A stretch of DNA of 64,000 nucleotides from Rhodanobacter sp. (GTDB lineage: Bacteria; Pseudomonadota; Gammaproteobacteria; Xanthomonadales; Rhodanobacteraceae), in the NCBI GenBank assembly GCA_024711345.1, contig JANJTA010000017.1, forward strand, positions 62,001-126,000. The letters run 5' to 3'. Both the position numbers and the translations under genes were made by a program. Under the pieces are notes generated by a model. The model saw only the letters and a list, made by a program, of their open reading frames with translations. It was not told the origin of the DNA and searched no databases. Of the stretch, positions 22,409 through 31,329 are shown in pieces. Positions within the stretch are counted from its first letter, which is position 1; the number at the start of each line of letters is the position of its first letter.

Positions 22409-22555
22409 TCCGCCCCGTTCAACACGGCGAGATCGGGTCGCCGAGTCCGTCGCGCGTGGCCGAGGTGACGCCAGCTCCCTTGTTTACCTGTGGCTATGGA
22501 GGCAGCATCGGCGGAGGTTTTTCTTGCAACCTCGTTAGCCTGCGGAGATTGGTCA

Positions 22556-23026
22556 ATGCGCCTCTTGAAAGCACTGGTTCTATGCGGCTTGCTTGCCTCG
22601 GCCGCCGCGTGGGCTCAGGAACGTCGCCTCAGCCCGGCAGCACTGCCGCCCGCCCACGGCTACTCCCATATTGTCGTTGCGCCACGCGGCCAGCTGGTCG
22701 TCATTTCCGGCCAGGTCGCGCTGGATGCGCAAGGAAACGTGGTCGGTGCAGGCGACTTCGAGAAACAGTGCGTGCAAGTGCATGAGAACATCAAGACGGC
22801 GCTCGCCTCGCTGGGCCTTACGTTCAAGGACGTCATCCGGACCGACAGCTACATCACCGACCGCAAATACCTTCCCCTGCTGCGAAGGGTTCGGTCAAGC
22901 TACCTTCCCGCCGAGCAGGCTCCGGCCAGTACGCTGCTGGTAGTGGATGGATTCTTCAGACCCGACCTCCTCGTCGAGGTTTCCGTAGAAGCCGTGATTC
23001 CAGAAAAGCAGCTGGCCGCAGACTGA
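22556..23026 (+). CDS. Secreted RidA/YjgF-like protein
   Basis: A 156-residue protein: signal peptide MRLLKALVLCGLLASAAAWA, then a RidA fold (VVISGQVALDAQGNVVGAGD, LVEVSVEAV). Cytoplasmic RidA deaminates reactive enamines and needs an arginine in a PARTTV-type motif. Here the motif reads PASTLL, with Ser125 at that place, so the classic activity is unlikely. The ATG at 22556 has GGAG upstream; the longer frame from 22490 would bury the signal peptide. Base composition is less GC-rich than in the neighbours, suggesting transfer. Function unknown. Confidence 0.8.
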   Translation: MRLLKALVLCGLLASAAAWAQERRLSPAALPPAHGYSHIVVAPRGQLVVISGQVALDAQGNVVGAGDFEKQCVQVHENIKTALASLGLTFKDVIRTDSYITDRKYLPLLRRVRSSYLPAEQAPASTLLVVDGFFRPDLLVEVSVEAVIPEKQLAAD

Positions 23027-23087
23027 CGATTCAAGGTGGATGGCTTCGCCGCCCGCAATTCCAGCGTTGGACCCAAGGAGCAACGAT

Positions 23088-23585
23088 GTGGCACTCGATA
23101 CCGCAACAAACGCCCCCTCGGACTTTGATTTCGCCATCGGCGACTGGCAGGTGAAACACCGCCGTCTCCGGGAAAGGCTCGTCGGCTGCACTGAATGGGT
23201 CGAATTCGACGGCGAGATGTCGACCCGCAAGGTGCTGGGTGGATACGGCAACGTGGAAGACAACCTGCTCCACCTACCGGAGCAATCTTACCGGGCGCTT
23301 GCACTGCGCTCGTTCGACCCGCACAGCAGGAAATGGTCCATCTGGTGGCTCGATGCACGGGCGCCTGGTCAAATCGACGTGCCGGTGGTGGGCGCGTTTG
23401 AAGGGGGAATCGGCACGTTCTACGCGGATGACATGCTCAATGGTGCAGCGATCCGGATCCGCTTCAACTGGTTTGCTGCGGACCCCGACAATCCGCGGTG
23501 GGAGCAGGCATTTTCAGGCGATGCCGGCAAGAGCTGGGAAACCAACTGGACCATGGATTTTCGCCGGGTCGGCGCGCTGCCTTAG
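23088..23585 (+). CDS. DUF1579-like protein of unknown function
   Basis: A 165-residue protein starting FDFAIGDWQVKHRRL, a beginning shared with the DUF1579/lipocalin-like group. GKSWETNWTMDFRRV near the end is also typical. I chose GTG at 23088 because AAGGAG lies 7 bases before it; an ATG at 23040 in the same frame has no ribosome site. No signal peptide is seen with either start. It follows the RidA-like gene at 61 bp and shares its lower GC content. No specific function can be given. Confidence 0.72.
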   Translation: MALDTATNAPSDFDFAIGDWQVKHRRLRERLVGCTEWVEFDGEMSTRKVLGGYGNVEDNLLHLPEQSYRALALRSFDPHSRKWSIWWLDARAPGQIDVPVVGAFEGGIGTFYADDMLNGAAIRIRFNWFAADPDNPRWEQAFSGDAGKSWETNWTMDFRRVGALP

Positions 23586-23670
23586 GCCCAGCGAACCGTT
23601 GCGGCTGACGGAAGCGGCATCATCGCGACCATACCGGGCTGACATGAACGCGGAAATCGGGAGAACGGCC

Positions 23671-24018
23671 ATGAACTACAAGGGCAGCTGCCACTGCGGC
23701 AGGGTCGCATTCGAGGTGGAGGGCGAGATCGAGGGAGCGCTGGCGTGCAACTGCTCGATCTGCCAGCGCAAGGGCTCGTTGCTCTGGTTCGTGCCGCGCG
23801 AGAAGCTTCACCTGCTCACGCCCGAGGACGCGGCCAGCAGCTACACGTTCAACAAGCACGTCATCAAGCACCGCTTCTGCCCGGTCTGCGGCATGCATCC
23901 GTACGGCGAAGGCACCGACCCGAAGGGCAACGCGATGGCTGCCGTCAACATCCGCTGCATCGAAGGCATCGACCTGGCGGCGATCCCGGTCACGCACTAC
24001 GACGGCCGGGCACTGTGA
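23671..24018 (+). CDS. GFA-family zinc protein
   Basis: A 115-residue member of the glutathione-dependent formaldehyde-activating (GFA) family. The zinc-binding cysteines are in CHCGRVAFEVEG, CNCSICQRKG and FCPVCGMHPYGEG. The family fold is certain; formaldehyde chemistry is proven for few members, so the real substrate is unknown. The ATG at 23671 has GGGAG 8 bases upstream. An ATG at 23644 is possible. Confidence 0.88.
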   Translation: MNYKGSCHCGRVAFEVEGEIEGALACNCSICQRKGSLLWFVPREKLHLLTPEDAASSYTFNKHVIKHRFCPVCGMHPYGEGTDPKGNAMAAVNIRCIEGIDLAAIPVTHYDGRAL

Positions 24019-24061
24019 AACGCCGAACCCCTGGCGACGCCCGCTCCACGTATCCGCCGCC

Positions 24062-24484
24062 ATGAGTGGCACCGTCTCCAACCTCGCCGAACTGCTGCAG
24101 TCGATGCACCCCGTGCTGAACCGCGGCGTGTACGCGTTCGTCTCGCTGCCTGCGGGCAGCGTGCCGGCGCGGGTCGAACCGATCGCCACGTTCCGCGAGC
24201 GCGAGGGACTCACCCTGATCGTCGAGGAGCAGCAGGCGCAGGATGCAGGGTTGCCGATCCTGTTCCGCGCCGCGTGGATCACCCTGACCGTGCATTCCGA
24301 CCTGCAGGCCGTCGGCCTGACCGCCGCCGTCGCGGGTGCGCTGGCCGAGGCAGGCATCAGCTGCAACGTGGTCGCCGCCGCGCATCACGACCACCTTTTC
24401 GTACCCGTCGAGGCGGCCAGCCGGGCGATCGCCGCCCTGCAGGCGCTGCAGGAACGCGCCGGCCCGGAACCCGGCGCGGCCTGA
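24062..24484 (+). CDS. ACT-domain protein
   Basis: A 140-residue protein made of two ACT-like halves. LNRGVYAFVSLP and AWITLTVHSDLQAVGLTAAV fit the uncharacterised COG3602 ACT family. ACT domains usually bind amino acids and regulate enzymes; no catalytic domain is attached here. It lies 43 bp after the GFA gene. Confidence 0.82.
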   Translation: MSGTVSNLAELLQSMHPVLNRGVYAFVSLPAGSVPARVEPIATFREREGLTLIVEEQQAQDAGLPILFRAAWITLTVHSDLQAVGLTAAVAGALAEAGISCNVVAAAHHDHLFVPVEAASRAIAALQALQERAGPEPGAA

Positions 24485-24661
24485 GCCGGCCGGCGCGCGT
24501 CACGGCGCGGCCTCCGCCAGCGCCGTGCGGGGGTATCGCAGCGGGCAGGTCCGAACGGCACACGGCTGCCGGCAACCCGCCATGTCGCGGAGCGCGATCC
24601 GGGTTTGATGGCGCGCGCCGTTGCGCCGCATACTGCCGCGACTTCCGCCGGGAGAACCTCG

Positions 24662-25900
24662 ATGCGAGGCAGGTCCGCACTGCTGTGGCTGGGTTTGCTG
24701 CTGGCCGGCTGTCAGACCGCGCCGCGCCGGGCGGCCCCACCCGAATTGATCGGCACGGCGACGCCGCCCGGATTCCCGCCCAGCGTGCGGCTGGTCACCA
24801 CCGACCAGCGCACGTTCGACGCGCTGGCCCCGGATTTCTTCGGCGGCCTGCATGCCGCGGCGGACGACGGCACGGTGGACATCCTGGCGCTGTCCGGTGG
24901 CGGCTCGGGCGGTGCCTACGGTGCCGGTGCCCTGGCCGGACTGAGCCGGGCGCACGCCAGGCCGCAATTCGAGATGGTGACCGGAGTGAGCGCCGGCGCG
25001 CTGCTGGCGCCGTTCGCGTTCCTGGGATCGGCGTGGGACGCGCGCATGCAGGAGGCCTTCACCGGCGAGCGCATCGCGCGCCTGCTGCGCGCGCCCATCC
25101 GCACCATCCTGGCGCGACTGCTGTGGCCGCGCGGTCGGCCGCATCATGACCCGCTGTTCGGGTTGGTCGACCACTTCGTCACGGCGGAGATGATCGACGC
25201 CGTGGCGCGCGAGGCCGACAAGGGCCGCCGGCTGGTGGTGGCTACCACCGACCTGGACAAGCACGAAACCGTGTTGTGGAACCTGGGCGAGATCGCGCAG
25301 CACGGCGGCAATGCGGCGCGCACGCTGTTCCGCGACGTGCTGATCGCCTCGGCCAGCGTGCCGGGCGTGTTTCCGCCGGTGCTGATCCGCGTGCGCGAAG
25401 GCGGGCACGAGTACGACGAGATGCACGTGGACGGCGGCGTCACCACCTCGGTGTTCAGCACGCCGCTGATCGCCGGCATCCAGTCGACCGAGCTGCCGCT
25501 GCTGCGCGGCGCGAACCTGTACATGATCGTCAACGGCCAGCTCGCCCGCACGCCGCAGACCACGCGCTACAACACCATCGACATCCTCTCGAACGCGTTA
25601 GACGCCGGGTTGATCTACAAGACCCGCGAGGCCATCGTCGACAACATCGCTGCGGCGAAGCGGCTGGGCATGCAATTCCGCCTCACCGAAATCCCTGTGG
25701 ACTACCCGCAAACCAGCTTCATCGACTTCGACCAGGCGCACATGCGCGCGCTGTTCGACTACGCCGCCGACTGCGCGGCACGCGGCCTGCTGTGGCTGAC
25801 CCCGGCACAGTCGGTGCAACGCAACACGGGATCAGCGCACGCCGCCACCTCGAATCACCCGAGCTGTCCCATGCCGTCGTCCGGCACGGCAAGCCGCTGA
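24662..25900 (+). CDS. Patatin-like phospholipase, lipoprotein
   Basis: A 412-residue patatin-family protein. A lipobox (LLAGC, Cys17) marks it as a lipoprotein. The oxyanion motif SGGGSGGAYGAGAL is at 78-91, the nucleophile Ser110 is in GVSAGAL, and the partner aspartate is in the DGGV motif. Such proteins hydrolyse acyl esters of phospholipids. The ATG at 24662 is chosen for GGGAGAAC upstream and because it gives a clean lipoprotein signal; an ATG at 24605 is in frame. It ends 10 bp from the convergent GGDEF/EAL gene. Confidence 0.9.
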   Translation: MRGRSALLWLGLLLAGCQTAPRRAAPPELIGTATPPGFPPSVRLVTTDQRTFDALAPDFFGGLHAAADDGTVDILALSGGGSGGAYGAGALAGLSRAHARPQFEMVTGVSAGALLAPFAFLGSAWDARMQEAFTGERIARLLRAPIRTILARLLWPRGRPHHDPLFGLVDHFVTAEMIDAVAREADKGRRLVVATTDLDKHETVLWNLGEIAQHGGNAARTLFRDVLIASASVPGVFPPVLIRVREGGHEYDEMHVDGGVTTSVFSTPLIAGIQSTELPLLRGANLYMIVNGQLARTPQTTRYNTIDILSNALDAGLIYKTREAIVDNIAAAKRLGMQFRLTEIPVDYPQTSFIDFDQAHMRALFDYAADCAARGLLWLTPAQSVQRNTGSAHAATSNHPSCPMPSSGTASR

Positions 25901-25910
25901 CTCGGCGAAC

Positions 25911-28409
25911 TCAGAGCTGGCCGTCGACGAAGCGCTCCCCAGCCTGCTGCACACGCAACGCCGGGGCGAGATGGTTGCCCTGCAGTTCGTCGCAGCCCGC
26001 GCCAGCGAGGAATTCCGCCTGCGCCTGGCTCGCCACGCCTTCAGCTGCGACGCACATGTGCAGCTCGTGCGCCACCGCGATGATGGTGCGCACGATCGCG
26101 GCGTCGGCGGCATCCAGCGGCAGGCTGCGCACGAAGGCCTGGTCGATCTTCAGCTTGTCGATCGGAAACTGCTTGAGGTAGGCCAGGCTGGAATAGCCGG
26201 TGCCGAAGTCGTCCAGCGACAGCTTGATGCCCAGCGCCTTCAGCTCGGCCAGCGTGCGCTGCGCGCGCGCCACGTTCTCCATGTACGAGCTCTCGGTGAT
26301 CTCGATGTCCAGCATCGCCGGCGGCACGTCGTGCCGTTGCAGCGCCGCGCCGACCTGCGCGACCAGGCCGTGACGCTGCAGTTGCTGCGCCGACACGTTC
26401 ACCGCAACGGTGAAGCCGCGATGGCCGCGGTCCAGCCACGCGCGCAGCTGCCGGCAGGCCGCGTCGAGAACCCACTCGCCGATCTCGGGCATCAGGCCCA
26501 GCGCCTCGGCGATCGGGATGAAGCGGGCCGGCGGGACCTGGCCAAGGTTCCGGCTGTTCCAGCGCAGCAGCGCCTCGAAGCCGGTCAGCCGGCGATCGGC
26601 AGCGCGATATTGCGGCTGGTAGTGCAGCTCCAGCTCGCCGTGCCGGATCGCATCGCGCAGCTGGTTGCCCATCACCAGGCGGTCTTCCAGGTCGCGCATC
26701 CGCTCGACCGAGAATGCGGACACGCGGTCGCGTCCCTCGCGCTTGGCCTGGTTCATCGCGGCCTCGGCCCGGCGCAGCAGGTCGTTCGGGTCGGTGCCAT
26801 GGTCGGGCGAATGGCTGATGCCGATGCTGGCGGTCAGCAGCAGGCGGTAATCGCCGCCCTCGAGCGGTTCGGCGACGGCGGCGCGCAGGCGCTCGGCCAG
26901 CGCCAGCGCGCCGTCGGCCGACAGGCCGGTTGCCGTCATCACGAACTCGTCGCCGGCGAAGCGGGCCACCCGGCCCTGCCCGGCCAGTGCTGCCTGCAGG
27001 CGGCCGGCCAGCTGCCGCAGCACATCGTCGCCGGTCAGGTGGCCCACCGATTCGTTGACGCCCTGGAAGCGGTCCAGTCCGATCACCAGCACCCAGACCG
27101 GCTCCGTCGTGTCCTTCAACAAGTGCCTCACCTCGCGCCCGAGCAGCAGGTGCTGCGGCAGGCCGCTGACCGGGTCGTGGCTGGAGGCATGCGCCAGCTC
27201 GGCCTCGACCCGGCGCCGCTCGGTGATGTCGCGCGCCGCCGCGTAGAGCAGCCCGTCGGGCGCGGCGAACGAGACCCACTCCAGCCACCGCTCGCTGCCG
27301 TCGCGGCAGCGGCAGCGGTTGACGAACTCGTGCACCCGCTCGCCGGCATGGCTGCCCATCAGCATCGGGTCGGCGTCGTCGCCGGGATCCTGCGGCAGCA
27401 GGAATTCGCGGTAAGGACGCGAGGTCAGCTCGCTGGCGCCGTAGCCGGTGACGCGAAGCAGCGACGGGTTGAACTGCAGCAGCCGCCCGCTGCGCGGGTC
27501 GAGGATGCAGAAGATCTCCTGCGACAACTCGAAGAAGCGATTGCGTTCGCGCAGGCGGCCGACCAGCCGCTCGCTCTCGATCGCAATGCCGGTGATCGGC
27601 AACATGCGGTCGATGCTGTGCAGTTCCTCCTCGCGCGGCTCGCGCGGCTCGCGGAAATACACCGCGAACGTGCCCAGCACCTCGTTGTGGCTGCCGAGCA
27701 CCGGCGTCGACCAGCAGGCCTTGAGACCATGCGCCAGCGCCGCATGCCGGTAGTCCTCCCAGTATGGGTGGCTGGCGATGTCGGCCACCACCACGCGCTC
27801 GCCGCGCCATGCGGCGGTGCCGCAGGAACCGCACGACTCGCCGATCTCCATGCCGTGCACGACGCGGTTGTACGTGTCCGGCAGGCTGGGCGCGGCGCCG
27901 TGCAGCACGTGCCGCCCATCCTCGTCGAGCAGCAGCAGCGAGCACAGCGCGCCGGGGTTCATCGTCTCGTGCAGGCGCGCGATCCGTTCGAGGCTTTCCG
28001 CCAGCGGCCGCTGCGCCGCGATCCCTTCGAGGATTTCGTGCTGACCGGCCGCCAACTGTTCGGCGCGCTTGCGCTCGGTGACGTCGCGGAAATAGATCGT
28101 CAGCCCATCCGCGGACGGATAGATGCGGTTCTCGAACCAGCGGTTGTACGGCGGGTAGAACGCCTCGATCTGCTGCGGGCATTGTTCGGCCATCGCCTTT
28201 TCGTAGGCGGGGCGGAACGGCAGCCCGGCGCCCTCCGGAAACTCGGTCCAGATGTGCCGGCCGATCAGCTCCTCCGCGCGGCGCCCGAACAGCTCGCAGG
28301 CCGTCGCATTCAGGTAGGTATAGCGCCAGTCCCGGTCCAGCGCCACGCAGGCATCGGTGACCCGCTCGAATACCTGGTGAAAGTCCAGCTCCAGCCGTGG
28401 TTGGTCCAT
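25911..28409 (-). CDS. PAS-GAF-PAS-GGDEF-EAL cyclic-di-GMP protein
   Basis: An 832-residue cytoplasmic signalling protein with no clear membrane segment. Order: PAS (about 10-115), GAF (135-285), PAS/PAC (295-405), GGDEF (405-565), EAL (585-825). The GGDEF motif reads AGDEF (485-489), and no inhibitory RxxD lies in the usual place. The EAL motif is intact (FEALLRW, 611-617). By family knowledge the EAL half should hydrolyse cyclic-di-GMP; cyclase activity of the AGDEF half is uncertain and it may be regulatory. It is transcribed alone, beside but not in the sugar regulon. Confidence 0.9.
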   Translation of the reverse strand: MDQPRLELDFHQVFERVTDACVALDRDWRYTYLNATACELFGRRAEELIGRHIWTEFPEGAGLPFRPAYEKAMAEQCPQQIEAFYPPYNRWFENRIYPSADGLTIYFRDVTERKRAEQLAAGQHEILEGIAAQRPLAESLERIARLHETMNPGALCSLLLLDEDGRHVLHGAAPSLPDTYNRVVHGMEIGESCGSCGTAAWRGERVVVADIASHPYWEDYRHAALAHGLKACWSTPVLGSHNEVLGTFAVYFREPREPREEELHSIDRMLPITGIAIESERLVGRLRERNRFFELSQEIFCILDPRSGRLLQFNPSLLRVTGYGASELTSRPYREFLLPQDPGDDADPMLMGSHAGERVHEFVNRCRCRDGSERWLEWVSFAAPDGLLYAAARDITERRRVEAELAHASSHDPVSGLPQHLLLGREVRHLLKDTTEPVWVLVIGLDRFQGVNESVGHLTGDDVLRQLAGRLQAALAGQGRVARFAGDEFVMTATGLSADGALALAERLRAAVAEPLEGGDYRLLLTASIGISHSPDHGTDPNDLLRRAEAAMNQAKREGRDRVSAFSVERMRDLEDRLVMGNQLRDAIRHGELELHYQPQYRAADRRLTGFEALLRWNSRNLGQVPPARFIPIAEALGLMPEIGEWVLDAACRQLRAWLDRGHRGFTVAVNVSAQQLQRHGLVAQVGAALQRHDVPPAMLDIEITESSYMENVARAQRTLAELKALGIKLSLDDFGTGYSSLAYLKQFPIDKLKIDQAFVRSLPLDAADAAIVRTIIAVAHELHMCVAAEGVASQAQAEFLAGAGCDELQGNHLAPALRVQQAGERFVDGQL

Positions 28410-28496
28410 GGTGCGAGCGTCCCCTCGCGCGAGTGGCTATGGCAGCCCGGACAGCCTAGACGATCGCGGGCGGATGCGACAGTGACGCGCGCCGCG

Positions 28497-29519
28497 TCAA
28501 CGCAGGCTGGAGCGCCGCACCATCAGCTTCACCGGGAGCACCTCGCTGTCCACCGGCTCGCCGCGGATCAGTCCGAGCAGGCTGTCCACCAGCACCTCGC
28601 CGGCCTGCTTGGTGTCCTGCAGCACGGAGGTCAGCGGCGGGTTGACGAAGCTGGCCATGGGGATGTCGTCGAAGCCGGCCAGCGCCACGTCCTGCGGCAC
28701 GCGCAGGCCGTGGTCGCCGAGCGCACGCATGGCGCCGATCGCGATCAGGTCGCTGGCGGCGAACACCGCGTCGAAGCCGGCCTCGCGCCGGATCAGGTTG
28801 CGCATCGCCTCGTAGCCGGAGCGCTCGGTGCTCTCGGCGTTTTCCTGCAGCGCCGGGTCTACCGCCACGCCGGCCTGCTGCAGCGCGTCGACGTAGCCGC
28901 GGTAGCGGCCGAAGAACTCCGGATAGTGGCTGGAGGCGTCGCCGAGGAAGGCGATGCGACGGCAGCCGCGTTCGAGCAGGTGCGCGGCCACCGCCTGCCC
29001 GCCGCGGAAGTTGTCGCAGCCGATCGACACGCCGGGCTGGTCCGCCAGCACCGCGCCCCAGCGCACGAAGCGGGTGCCCTGCGCCACCAGTTTCTCCAGC
29101 TTGTCGGTATAGGCCAGGTAGTCGCCGTAGCCGAGCAGGATCAGGCCGTCGGCCTTCTTGCTGTCGGCGAAGTCGGCATGCCAGTCGCGCGAGAACTGCT
29201 GGAACGAGATCAGCAGGTCGTAGCCCTGCAAGGCGCAGGCGCGGGTGATCGAGCCCAGCATCGACAGGAAGAACGGGTTGATGTGCGACTCGTCGGCGGT
29301 GGGGTCCTCGAAGAACAGCAGCGCCAGCGTGCCGGTGTGCATCCGGCGCAGGTTGGAGGCGTTCTTGTCGACCTTGTAGTTGAGCTGGTCGGCGGCCGCC
29401 TGGATGCGCCGCCGGGTTTCCTCATTGACCAGCGGGCTGCCGCGCAGCGCCCGCGACACCGTGGCCTGGGACACCCCGGCCAGGTGGGCAATGTCGATCG
29501 AAGTGGCCTTTGCCTTCAT
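28497..29519 (-). CDS. LacI-family transcriptional regulator of the sugar locus
   Basis: A 340-residue repressor: helix-turn-helix SIDIAHLAGVSQATVSRALR at 7-26, a hinge, then a periplasmic-binding-protein-like sensor domain. The start at 29519 gives the usual LacI length; an upstream in-frame start at 29555 would add 12 arginine-rich residues. It is the only LacI-family gene in the window and the natural reader of the four TGAATACGTATGCA sites. None of those sites lies in its own 159-bp upstream gap, so autoregulation is not evident. The effector is probably maltose or a maltodextrin, by context only. Confidence 0.9.
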   Translation of the reverse strand: MKAKATSIDIAHLAGVSQATVSRALRGSPLVNEETRRRIQAAADQLNYKVDKNASNLRRMHTGTLALLFFEDPTADESHINPFFLSMLGSITRACALQGYDLLISFQQFSRDWHADFADSKKADGLILLGYGDYLAYTDKLEKLVAQGTRFVRWGAVLADQPGVSIGCDNFRGGQAVAAHLLERGCRRIAFLGDASSHYPEFFGRYRGYVDALQQAGVAVDPALQENAESTERSGYEAMRNLIRREAGFDAVFAASDLIAIGAMRALGDHGLRVPQDVALAGFDDIPMASFVNPPLTSVLQDTKQAGEVLVDSLLGLIRGEPVDSEVLPVKLMVRRSSLR

Positions 29520-29678
29520 CCGCAATGCGACCCGCAAGCTTTTGCGACGGCGCAACGCCGCCCGTGGCGAATCCTAGCCGGTTTGCGCGCCGCCTGTCGT
29601 ATACCGCGCGCCGCGCGGCGCGGCAGCCGCAATCCGGCGCCGCCGGCGTCGATCGTGCCGTCGCCTGCTGCGCAGCCT

Positions 29679-31103
29679 TCATGCGCGCATGTCCTCCAGC
29701 TCGATGCCCTTGGTCTCGCGCACGCCGGCCAGCACGAACAGCAGCGACAGCAGCGCGAAGCCGGCGTACAGGCCGTAGGCGAAGCTGAGGCCCAGCTCGG
29801 CCAGCGCCGGGAACGTGCTGGTGATCGCGAAGTTGGCCAGCCACTGCGCGGCCGCAGCCACCGCCAGCGCAGTGGCGCGGATCCGGTTGGGGAACATCTC
29901 GCCCAGCAGCACCCACACCACCGGACCCCAGCTCACCCCGAAGAACACCACGTAGGCATTCGCCGCCACCAGCGCCACCATGCCGGTGGCGCCGGGCAGG
30001 CTCAGCGTGGCGCCGCTGCCGGTGGCCTGCGAGAAGCACCACGCCATCATCGCCAGCGTGATCGCCATGCCGGCCGAACCGATCACCAGCAGCGGCTTGC
30101 GCCCGATCTTGTCGACCAGCGCGATCGCCACCAGGGTGACCAGCACGTTGACGATCGAGGTGACCACGGTGATGGTGAACGAGTCGGCCTCGCTGAAGCC
30201 CACCGAATGCCACAGCGTGGACGAGTAGTAGAAGATCACGTTGATGCCCACGAACTGCTGGAACACCGACAGCAGGATGCCGATCCACACCACCGGCAGC
30301 AGCCCGGCGGTCTTGCCGCACAGGTCGCGCAGGCGCGGCTTGTGCTCCGCGCGCAGGCTGTCCTCGATGTCGCGCAGCTTGTTGTCCAGCGCGGTCTCGC
30401 TGTGCATGTTCAGCACCTTGCGCAGCACCTCGCGGGCCTCGTCGATGCGGCCCTTGGCCACCAGGTGGCGCGGCGATTCCGGCACGCCCAGCACCAGGGT
30501 GCCGTAGACCAGCGCCGGCAGCGTCGCCACCAGGAACATCCAGCGCCACGCCGCCAGCCCGAACCACAGCGGCTGTGCCGCGCCGCCGGCCACGCCGGCC
30601 AGCCACGCGTCGCTAAGCAGCGCGGCGAAAATGCCCAACACGATCGCCAGCTGCTGCATCGAGCCGAGCCGGCCGCGGATGTGCGCGGGCGAGACTTCGG
30701 CGATGTAGGTGGGCGCGATCACCGAGGCCACGCCCACGCCGATGCCGCCGACCAGCCGCCACAGGATCAGGTCCCACACCGCGGTCACCAGCCCCGAGCC
30801 CAGCGCACTGGCCACCAGCAGCACCGCGGCCACCTGCATCGTGCGCACGCGGCCGAAGCGGTTCGCCAGCATGCCGGCGTACCAGGCGCCGACGGCCGAG
30901 CCGAGCAGCGCACAGGACACCGCGAAGCCGATCTGCGCCGCGTCCAGCGCGAAGCCGCCGCGCACCGCGTCGACCGCGCCGTTGATCACCGCTGTGTCGA
31001 AACCGAACAGGAAGCCGCCCAGCGCCGCCGCCGCCGAGATCAGCACCACCCGCGCGGTGGCGCGCTGGCCCAGCCCGTCGCCCGTCGTGTCCATCGTGCT
31101 CAT
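29679..31103 (-). CDS. MFS sugar-porter family transporter
   Basis: A 474-residue, 12-helix transporter of the sugar-porter (XylE/GLUT) family. Signatures: GFLFGFDTAVINGAV in helix 1, LGVPESPRHLVAKGR after helix 6, and GPVVWVLLGEMFPNRIRA in helix 10. It likely imports a monosaccharide such as glucose by proton symport. The start is set by GGGGAG upstream. An exact copy of the LacI-type operator lies 70 bp upstream, so it belongs to the same regulon as the alpha-glucan genes. Confidence 0.9.
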   Translation of the reverse strand: MSTMDTTGDGLGQRATARVVLISAAAALGGFLFGFDTAVINGAVDAVRGGFALDAAQIGFAVSCALLGSAVGAWYAGMLANRFGRVRTMQVAAVLLVASALGSGLVTAVWDLILWRLVGGIGVGVASVIAPTYIAEVSPAHIRGRLGSMQQLAIVLGIFAALLSDAWLAGVAGGAAQPLWFGLAAWRWMFLVATLPALVYGTLVLGVPESPRHLVAKGRIDEAREVLRKVLNMHSETALDNKLRDIEDSLRAEHKPRLRDLCGKTAGLLPVVWIGILLSVFQQFVGINVIFYYSSTLWHSVGFSEADSFTITVVTSIVNVLVTLVAIALVDKIGRKPLLVIGSAGMAITLAMMAWCFSQATGSGATLSLPGATGMVALVAANAYVVFFGVSWGPVVWVLLGEMFPNRIRATALAVAAAAQWLANFAITSTFPALAELGLSFAYGLYAGFALLSLLFVLAGVRETKGIELEDMRA

Positions 31104-31172
31104 CGCGTCTCCCCAACGTCATGGCATCAAGATGCGCCCGAGTCTGCACCGTAGCGCTTGGCCGTGTCCGGG

Positions 31173-31186
31173 TGAATACGTATGCA
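31173..31186. promoter_or_regulatory. LacI-family operator in front of sugar-porter gene
   Basis: TGAATACGTATGCA on the + strand, while the gene is on the minus strand, so it is inverted relative to the other three sites. It is centred about 76 bp upstream of the start codon. The nearest downstream alternative, recQ on the minus strand, points away from the site. Confidence 0.78.
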
Positions 31187-31210
31187 GCGGGTGCGCGCAG
31201 GGTACGCTGC

Positions 31211-31329
31211 CATTCCCCCTTCTCCCCGTGGGAGAAGGTGCCCGGAGGGCGAATGAGGGTGCGGGCGGAGCGTGGAGCTCCATGCGGCCCCGTACCCTCA
31301 CCCCAACCCCTCTCCCGGGGGAGAGGGGC
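31211..31329. repeat. Intergenic repeat with CCCTCACCCCAACCCCTCTC module
   Basis: Contains two GC-rich inverted repeats: CCTTCTCC-type sequence near 31217-31239, and CTCTCCCGGGGGAGAG at 31310-31325. The module around 31295-31329 is a kind of dispersed repeat common in GC-rich proteobacteria. It ends exactly at the stop codon of recQ and may end transcription there. Confidence 0.6.

Noticed and set aside
22409..22555. Possible N-terminal extension of the RidA-like protein from 22490
   Set aside because: The extension would put 22 residues before a clear signal peptide, and GGAG precedes the ATG at 22556.
25971..31154. 1727-codon open frame on the + strand
   Set aside because: It runs antisense to the GGDEF/EAL, LacI and sugar-porter genes, encodes low-complexity Arg/Gln/His/Ala-rich sequence, has no ribosome site and matches no family. 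It is a GC-rich codon shadow.
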